A DNA stretch of 9,556 bases. It comes from an uncultured Collinsella sp. (GTDB lineage: Bacteria; Actinomycetota; Coriobacteriia; Coriobacteriales; Coriobacteriaceae). This document shows, piece after piece, positions 4,928 to 9,556 of this stretch. How positions within the stretch are numbered: the first letter of the stretch is position 1; the number at the start of each line of letters is the position of its first letter. The stretch spans positions 1 through 9,556 of the forward strand of contig CABUUG010000067.1 in NCBI GenBank assembly GCA_902494605.1. Reading direction: 5' to 3'. A program made the position numbers and the translations under genes. The notes under the pieces were generated by a model that saw only the letters and a program-made list of their open reading frames with translations, was not told the origin of the DNA and searched no databases.

Positions 4928-6938
4928 CATGACGCTGTTTATCGCATCGCTTGCCGTCTCGTGCATCGGTGCGCTCGCCTCGGTTCTGCTGATCAAGGCC
5001 GATAACGCCGCCAAAACCGCCGGCTGCCTTATCGGCGCCGTCGCCGCGGTGCTTTCGTTTGTGGCCGGTATCCAGGCCGTGCTGGGCGATGTCACGTCGG
5101 TCGACACCATCGTGTTCTTCCCGTTTGCCCATTTCCAGCTGCTGCTCAATCAGCTGTCCGGCCTGTTCGTGGCGCTCATCTCGGTGCTCGCGTTTGCCGG
5201 TTCGATCTACGGTCTCAACTACTTTGATGAGTACCCGGGCAAAAAGGGCCGCGCTGGCTTCTTCTTTAACACCTTCGTGGCGTCCATGATGCTCGTCATC
5301 ACCGCCGACAACGTGTTTTGGTTCCTGGTCGCCTTTGAGCTCATGTCGCTGACCTCGTACTTCCTGGTCGTGATCGAGGAGAACGAGAATTCCATCCACG
5401 GCGGTTGGCTCTACTTTGTGATCGCACACGTGGGCTTTGTGCTCATCATGGCGAGCTTCCTCACCATGACCAACTTCGCCGGTGGCTCGTTTGCCTTTGC
5501 GGATTTCCGCGCTACGCAGTTTAGCCCCGCGGTCGCATCCGTGTGCTTCGTGCTCGCCTTCTTTGGCTTTGGCGCCAAGGCCGGTATCATCCCGCTGCAC
5601 GGCTGGCTGCCCAAGGCACATCCCGAGGCGCCGTCCAACGTGTCGGCCCTCATGTCCGGCGGCATGATCAAGATCGGTATCTTCGGCATCCTCAAAGTGG
5701 GCCTCGACCTGCTCTCCGCCTCTGGCGTTCAGGTCTGGTGGGGTCTTATGGTCATGGTCTTCGGTGCGATCTCGTCGGTTCTCGGCGTGGCCTTCGCCCT
5801 GCAGGAGCATGACATCAAGCGCCTGCTGGCCTATCACTCCGTCGAGAACATCGGCATCATTCTGCTCGGCGTCGGCGCCTCCATGGCCGCTATGGCGCTC
5901 AACTCGGTCGGCATCGCCGTCCTGGCTCTGATGGCCGCCCTCTATCACACGTTTAACCACGCGATGTTTAAGGGCGAGCTGTTCTTGGGCGCCGGTGCGC
6001 TGCTGTACTCCACGGGTACGCGCAATATGGAGAAGATGGGAGGCCTGTTCCGTCGTATGCCGGCAACGGCCATCTGCTTCCTCGTCGGCGCGCTTGCCAT
6101 CTCGGCCATCCCGCCCTTCAACGGCTTTGTGTCCGAGTGGTTAACCTACCAGTCGCTCTTTAATGCCGCCATGCAGGGCGACAAGGCCGTCATGATCGTG
6201 GCCGTGTTCGCTGCCGTCGCACTTGCCATTACCGGCGCTCTGGCTGTCACGTGCTTCGTCAAGGCCTATGGCGTCTCCTTTGCCTCCGCGCCCCGCTCCG
6301 AGGCCGCGGCCAATGCCAAGGAGGTTCCCGCCCCCATGGTGTTTGCGCAGGGCCTGCTCGCGGCCATCTGCGTCGTGCTGGGCATTGGCGCTCCCGTGAT
6401 CGCGCCCGTGCTGGTCGATGTCGCCGCGTCCGTGCTGCATCCGTACGGTGGCGTGTTTGCCGCCGAGGGCATGGGGCTCATGAACCAGTACTCCGGCGCT
6501 GCCACTTCCACGCCCGCGATCGCTATTGCGCTCGTGGTGCTCGTCGGCCTTGCCTGCGGTTATCGCAAGCTCAAGACCGTCGGCAAGGTGCAGAAGTCCC
6601 AGCCGTGGGCATGCGGCTATGCTCCCAACGAGCATATGCCCGTCGTGGCCACGACCTTTGCCTCCGAGGTGTCCTGGTTTATGCAGCCGCTCTACACGCT
6701 GCGTGACCGCTGCACGGCCGTCTGCTGGTCCATTGCGCACTTCTTCCAGAAGCTTACCGGTGTGGCCGAGGCTGTGGAGCCCGTACCCGACAAGGTTCTC
6801 GTCGATGCCCCGCATAAGGGTGTCGAGAAGCTCGCCGACCTCGCGACTAAGCTTGAGGGCGGCAACTACAGCATCTATATCTGCTACATCGTCGCGGCAC
6901 TCGTGGTGTTCCTCGTGCTCGCCGTGCAAATGGGTTAA
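4920..6938 (+). CDS. hyfB: Hydrogenase-4 subunit B, antiporter-like membrane subunit
   Basis: This 672-aa polytopic membrane protein belongs to the NuoL/M/N-MrpA/D antiporter-like family and matches E. coli HyfB in length. The core carries the conserved membrane glutamate E140 (FELMSLTSYF), the motif HGWLPKAHPEAPSN (227-240), Lys251 in the following helix, and HxxxHAMFKGELF-like helices. A C-terminal part with QPWACGY (about 561-567) and a final transmembrane helix is typical of HyfB/HycC. Charged residues within helices are thought to form a proton or cation path in related complexes; actual pumping here is not shown. ATG 4920 has AAGGGAG (4905-4911) upstream and overlaps the hyfA end. It is the first of two antiporter-like subunits in the window, with HyfD the second. 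Confidence 0.95.
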   Translation: MDSMTLFIASLAVSCIGALASVLLIKADNAAKTAGCLIGAVAAVLSFVAGIQAVLGDVTSVDTIVFFPFAHFQLLLNQLSGLFVALISVLAFAGSIYGLNYFDEYPGKKGRAGFFFNTFVASMMLVITADNVFWFLVAFELMSLTSYFLVVIEENENSIHGGWLYFVIAHVGFVLIMASFLTMTNFAGGSFAFADFRATQFSPAVASVCFVLAFFGFGAKAGIIPLHGWLPKAHPEAPSNVSALMSGGMIKIGIFGILKVGLDLLSASGVQVWWGLMVMVFGAISSVLGVAFALQEHDIKRLLAYHSVENIGIILLGVGASMAAMALNSVGIAVLALMAALYHTFNHAMFKGELFLGAGALLYSTGTRNMEKMGGLFRRMPATAICFLVGALAISAIPPFNGFVSEWLTYQSLFNAAMQGDKAVMIVAVFAAVALAITGALAVTCFVKAYGVSFASAPRSEAAANAKEVPAPMVFAQGLLAAICVVLGIGAPVIAPVLVDVAASVLHPYGGVFAAEGMGLMNQYSGAATSTPAIAIALVVLVGLACGYRKLKTVGKVQKSQPWACGYAPNEHMPVVATTFASEVSWFMQPLYTLRDRCTAVCWSIAHFFQKLTGVAEAVEPVPDKVLVDAPHKGVEKLADLATKLEGGNYSIYICYIVAALVVFLVLAVQMG

Positions 6939-6950
6939 GGAGGGGAGAGC

Positions 6951-7877
6951 ATGAACAACATCGTACTTGCCGTTCTGCAGGGCGTGGTCGTCATGGCCGT
7001 CGCACCGTTCTTCTCCGGTCTCGGCCGCGTGATCCGCGCCAAGATGCACAACCGTCGCGGCCCCAGCATCATGCAGGACTACCGCGACCTGGCCAAGCTC
7101 TTTGCGCGCCCCGAGTCCCAGAGCGAGGACGCGAGCTTTGCGCTGCGCATTATGCCGCCGCTGTTCTTCGCCGTCGCCTTTATGCTCGCGATGGGTCTGC
7201 CGCTCTTTACGACACAAAGCCCCATCCCGGTCTTTGGTGACGCCATCACCATCATGTACAGCCTGGCGCTCGCCCGCTTCTTCTTCGCCCTCTGCGGTGT
7301 GGATTCGTCCAACGCCTACGCTGGTATCGGCGGCGTTCGCGAGCTGCTCATGAGCGTGCTCATCGAGCCGTCCATGCTGCTGGCGCTGTTTGCCGCCGCC
7401 CTGGTGTGCGGCTCCACCGACATCGCTACCATGGGTCAGCACATCATGACGGGCGCCATCGACGCGCCGGTCGCTGTGATCCTCGCCGGCATCGCCTTTG
7501 CGATCGCCTGCTACATGGAGCTCGGCAAGCTGCCGTTTGACCAGGCCGAGGCCGAGCAGGAGCTTCAAGAAGGCCCGCTCGCCGAGCTTTCCGGCCCGTC
7601 GCTTGCAATGGCCAAGCTCGCCATGTCCATGAAACAGGTCCTGGTCGTCGCCTGGTTCTGCGCAATCTTCATCCCTTGGGGCGAGCCCACGACCGTGGGC
7701 GCCGCCGCCGTTCTGGGTGCAGTCATCTTCCTGGTGAAGTGCCTTATCGACTTTGTCGTATGCGGCGTGATCGAGAACTCCTGCTCGCGCTCGCGTTTTA
7801 AGGTGCTCGGTAATCAGACCTGGGCCGTCGTGGGCATCGCCGTTCTGGCGTTTGTCTTCGTGGTCGTCGGCGTGTAG
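6951..7877 (+). CDS. hyfC: Hydrogenase-4 subunit C, NuoH-like membrane linker
   Basis: This is a 308-aa membrane protein of the NuoH/HycD/HyfC family (E. coli HyfC about 315 aa). It anchors the peripheral NiFe-hydrogenase arm to the membrane subunits. Diagnostic segments are the basic loop RAKMHNRRGPS (29-39) with QDYRD (42-46), and the acidic loop ELGKLPFDQAEAEQEL (190-205) followed by QEGPLAELSG. These match the HyfC/HycD consensus closely. The acidic loop corresponds to the region of NuoH tied to coupling in complex I. AGGGGAG lies just upstream of ATG 6951, 12 nt after the hyfB stop, so it belongs to one operon. No defect is visible. Confidence 0.95.
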   Translation: MNNIVLAVLQGVVVMAVAPFFSGLGRVIRAKMHNRRGPSIMQDYRDLAKLFARPESQSEDASFALRIMPPLFFAVAFMLAMGLPLFTTQSPIPVFGDAITIMYSLALARFFFALCGVDSSNAYAGIGGVRELLMSVLIEPSMLLALFAAALVCGSTDIATMGQHIMTGAIDAPVAVILAGIAFAIACYMELGKLPFDQAEAEQELQEGPLAELSGPSLAMAKLAMSMKQVLVVAWFCAIFIPWGEPTTVGAAAVLGAVIFLVKCLIDFVVCGVIENSCSRSRFKVLGNQTWAVVGIAVLAFVFVVVGV

Positions 7878-7892
7878 GAGAAGGGAGAAACA

Positions 7893-9350
7893 ATGTCATT
7901 TGCAGTCAGTCTGTCCCTTCTCGGCTTGGTCGCTATCGCGGCCCCGATGGTGGCCTCGGTGCTCGTCGCCCTGTTCCCCCGTCCGTACGCCAAGTGGTTC
8001 AGCGTTTTGGGTGCCGCCGTCTCGACGGTCTGCACCATCGCCCTCGCCGCGAATTTCGCCGGCGCCGGCATGCCCGACACGCAGGTCCCCCTGATCTCGT
8101 TTGGGCAGACCCTCGTCATGGGATTCACCTTCGATCGCATGAGCACGCTGCTCGCGCCCGCCTTTGTGGGTATCGGCCTGCTTGTCGTGATCTATTCGAT
8201 TCCCTATATGAGCGAGAACAACCGTGAGCATCCCGACGCGCCGCGTCGTCGCTTCTACGCGTACCTCGCGACCTTCATTGGCGCCATGGCCGGCCTTGTG
8301 TACAGCTCGACCCTTTTGGGCCAGCTCGTGTTCTTTGAGATCACGGGCGCGTGCTCTTGGGGCCTCATTAGCTACTACATGTCGCCTACGGCCAAGAAGG
8401 CCGGCATGAAGGCCCTGATCATTACGCATATCGGTGCGCTCGGCCTGTATCTGGGCGCCGCTATCGTGTTTGCCCACACCGGTACCTTCGCCATCACCGC
8501 GATTGCCGGCCTCGACGCCAAGCTCAAGGCTATCGTTCTTTTGCTCGTGCTGTTTGCGGCCTGGGCCAAGTCCGCACAGGTCCCCATGTACATGTGGCTG
8601 CCCTCGGCCATGGAGGCGCCGACGCCTGTTTCGGCCTACCTGCATGGTGCCTCGATGGTCAAGGTCGGCGTGTGCGTGTTCGCGCGCGCACTCGTCTCTG
8701 CCGGCGAGATTCCCGAGATCGTGGGCTGGGTCGCCATTATCGACGCCATGGTCACCATGCTCTTTGGTTTCCTTATGTACCTGCCGCAAAAGGACATGAA
8801 GCGTCTGCTGGCCTTCTCTACGATCGCCCAGCTCTCCTATGTGTTCTTTGGTCTGGGCCTTTCGGTCTTTGGCAGCCAGCTGGCCTTTGATGGCGCCGTG
8901 TGCCACATCTTTAACCATGCTTTCGCCAAGACGCTGTTCTTCCTGATCGCCGGTTCGTTCTCCTTTACGCTCGGTACGCGTATGCTGCCCAAGCTTCGCG
9001 GCATCGTAAAGAAGTACCCGATCTCGGGCGTGGGCTTTGGTGTCGCGGCACTCGCCATTGCCGGCGTGCCGCCCATGAACACGTTCTTCTCGAAGTTCCA
9101 GATCATCGCCGGCGGCTTTTCTGTGGGTGCCGGCAACGTCGCGATCCTGGTGCTCGTGTGCATCATGGTTGCCGAGACCGTTGCCACCTTTGCCTGGTTC
9201 CTCAAGTGGATGGGCTATTGCCTGCCCGGCGAGCCGAGCGAAGAGGTCGCTGCGGGAGCCCCGCTTCCCCGCGCGATGGCGTTCGTGTTTATCGTGCTCA
9301 TCATCATGGTTATCGTCAGCGGCCCGCTTTCGGCCAGCTGGATCGGTTAG
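7893..9350 (+). CDS. hyfD: Hydrogenase-4 subunit D, antiporter-like membrane subunit
   Basis: This is a 485-aa polytopic membrane protein (E. coli HyfD about 479 aa). Glu149 lies in FFEITGACSWGLISYY. Lys226 is in AKSAQVPMYMWLP, Glu241 is in MEAPTPVSAYLH, and Lys257 follows in SMVKVGV. DMKRLLAFSTIAQLSY and IFNHAFAKTLFFLIAG are also conserved. These in-membrane charges define the NuoL/M/N-Mrp class. HyfD is present in hydrogenase-4 and absent from hydrogenase-3, so this gene marks the complex as FHL-2 type. It could be confused with HyfF (about 526 aa), but its length, its place after hyfC and the match to my recollection of HyfD decide it. AGGAGAAGGGAG precedes ATG 7893, 15 nt after hyfC. Confidence 0.94.
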   Translation: MSFAVSLSLLGLVAIAAPMVASVLVALFPRPYAKWFSVLGAAVSTVCTIALAANFAGAGMPDTQVPLISFGQTLVMGFTFDRMSTLLAPAFVGIGLLVVIYSIPYMSENNREHPDAPRRRFYAYLATFIGAMAGLVYSSTLLGQLVFFEITGACSWGLISYYMSPTAKKAGMKALIITHIGALGLYLGAAIVFAHTGTFAITAIAGLDAKLKAIVLLLVLFAAWAKSAQVPMYMWLPSAMEAPTPVSAYLHGASMVKVGVCVFARALVSAGEIPEIVGWVAIIDAMVTMLFGFLMYLPQKDMKRLLAFSTIAQLSYVFFGLGLSVFGSQLAFDGAVCHIFNHAFAKTLFFLIAGSFSFTLGTRMLPKLRGIVKKYPISGVGFGVAALAIAGVPPMNTFFSKFQIIAGGFSVGAGNVAILVLVCIMVAETVATFAWFLKWMGYCLPGEPSEEVAAGAPLPRAMAFVFIVLIIMVIVSGPLSASWIG

Positions 9351-9363
9351 GAGGTAGAACGAC

Positions 9364-9556
9364 ATGGGTTATTCGATCGTCAACATCCTTGGCGGCCTTC
9401 TGATCGTCACGTCCACCATGGTGGTCGTCTCCAAGAACATCAAACATTCCATCCACTGGTATGCGGTGCAGTCGCTGGTGCTCGTGGGGCTTCTCGCCAC
9501 GCTCGGTGTCACCACCGGTGCGCAGGAGCTGCTAATGTGGGCTGGATCTGCCTTTA
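9364..9556 (+). CDS. hyfE: Hydrogenase-4 subunit E, N-terminal part (cut by window end)
   Basis: The first 64 codons are present and open to the window edge; E. coli HyfE is about 216 aa. The visible part has two hydrophobic helices and the motif YAVQSLVLVGLLATLGV (about 36-52), then ELLMWAGSAF, which matches the E. coli HyfE start (YACQSLVLVSIFATL, LIWSASAF). HyfE is a small membrane subunit, NuoK-like in part, found only in hydrogenase-4 complexes. AGGAGGT (9349-9355) overlaps the hyfD stop and is 8 nt from ATG 9364. hyfF, hyfG, hyfH and hyfI should follow to the right. Confidence 0.88.
   Translation, partial: MGYSIVNILGGLLIVTSTMVVVSKNIKHSIHWYAVQSLVLVGLLATLGVTTGAQELLMWAGSAF

Noticed and set aside
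7896..9365. Long - strand open frame (489 codons) opposite hyfD
   Set aside because: Its His/Glu/Arg/Gly-rich composition is typical of antisense to a membrane protein gene. hyfD is certain on the + strand.
1..9556. CRISPR array, tRNA, rRNA or insertion sequence
   Set aside because: I saw no regularly spaced repeats, tRNA cloverleaf signature, rRNA motif or transposase-like frame.

Overview
The window carries the front part of a formate hydrogenlyase (FHL) locus on the + strand: a HydN-type ferredoxin gene, a selenocysteine-containing formate dehydrogenase H gene (fdhF), and the first five genes of a hydrogenase-4 type (group 4a) membrane complex, hyfA-hyfB-hyfC-hyfD-hyfE. The last gene is cut by the window end. 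A small type II toxin-antitoxin (TA) operon lies upstream on the - strand. The DNA is GC-rich in genes, with strong AGGAGG-type ribosome binding sites and an AT-rich divergent intergenic region. This fits a strictly anaerobic high-GC gut bacterium, and my best guess is a Coriobacteriia member such as Collinsella. That taxon is inference, since the window holds no taxonomic marker.

Layout: 1-191 is non-coding and holds a long inverted repeat (79-146). 192-984 (-) is a TA pair, a RelB/DinJ-like ribbon-helix-helix antitoxin followed by a PIN-domain protein, overlapping by 8 nt. 985-1413 is a divergent intergenic region with several dyads, a perfect 11-bp hairpin and a leader that may be structured. 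1414-1932 is the HydN-like protein. 1970-1985 is a perfect 16-bp palindrome. 2009-4231 is fdhF, read through an in-frame TGA (2426-2428) as selenocysteine 140, with a SECIS hairpin just behind it. 4253-4295 is a terminator-like hairpin inside the presumed operon. 4310-9556 is hyfABCDE, tightly packed.

How the genes work together: FdhF oxidises formate to CO2 at a Mo-bis-MGD/Sec site. Electrons pass through polyferredoxins (HydN-like protein and/or HyfA) to a NiFe-hydrogenase arm whose genes (hyfG, hyfI and others) should lie beyond the right edge, and protons are reduced to H2. HyfB and HyfD are antiporter-like subunits, HyfC is the NuoH-like linker, and HyfE is a small membrane subunit. This set distinguishes hydrogenase-4 (FHL-2) from the simpler hydrogenase-3 (FHL-1) and suggests possible ion translocation.

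I do not see a wholly new protein system. The most notable points are the Sec codon with SECIS geometry matching E. coli fdhF, the contiguous fdhF-hyf arrangement, the hairpin splitting fdhF from hyfA, the undescribed regulatory dyads, and a PIN-domain protein that seems to lack canonical acidic residues.
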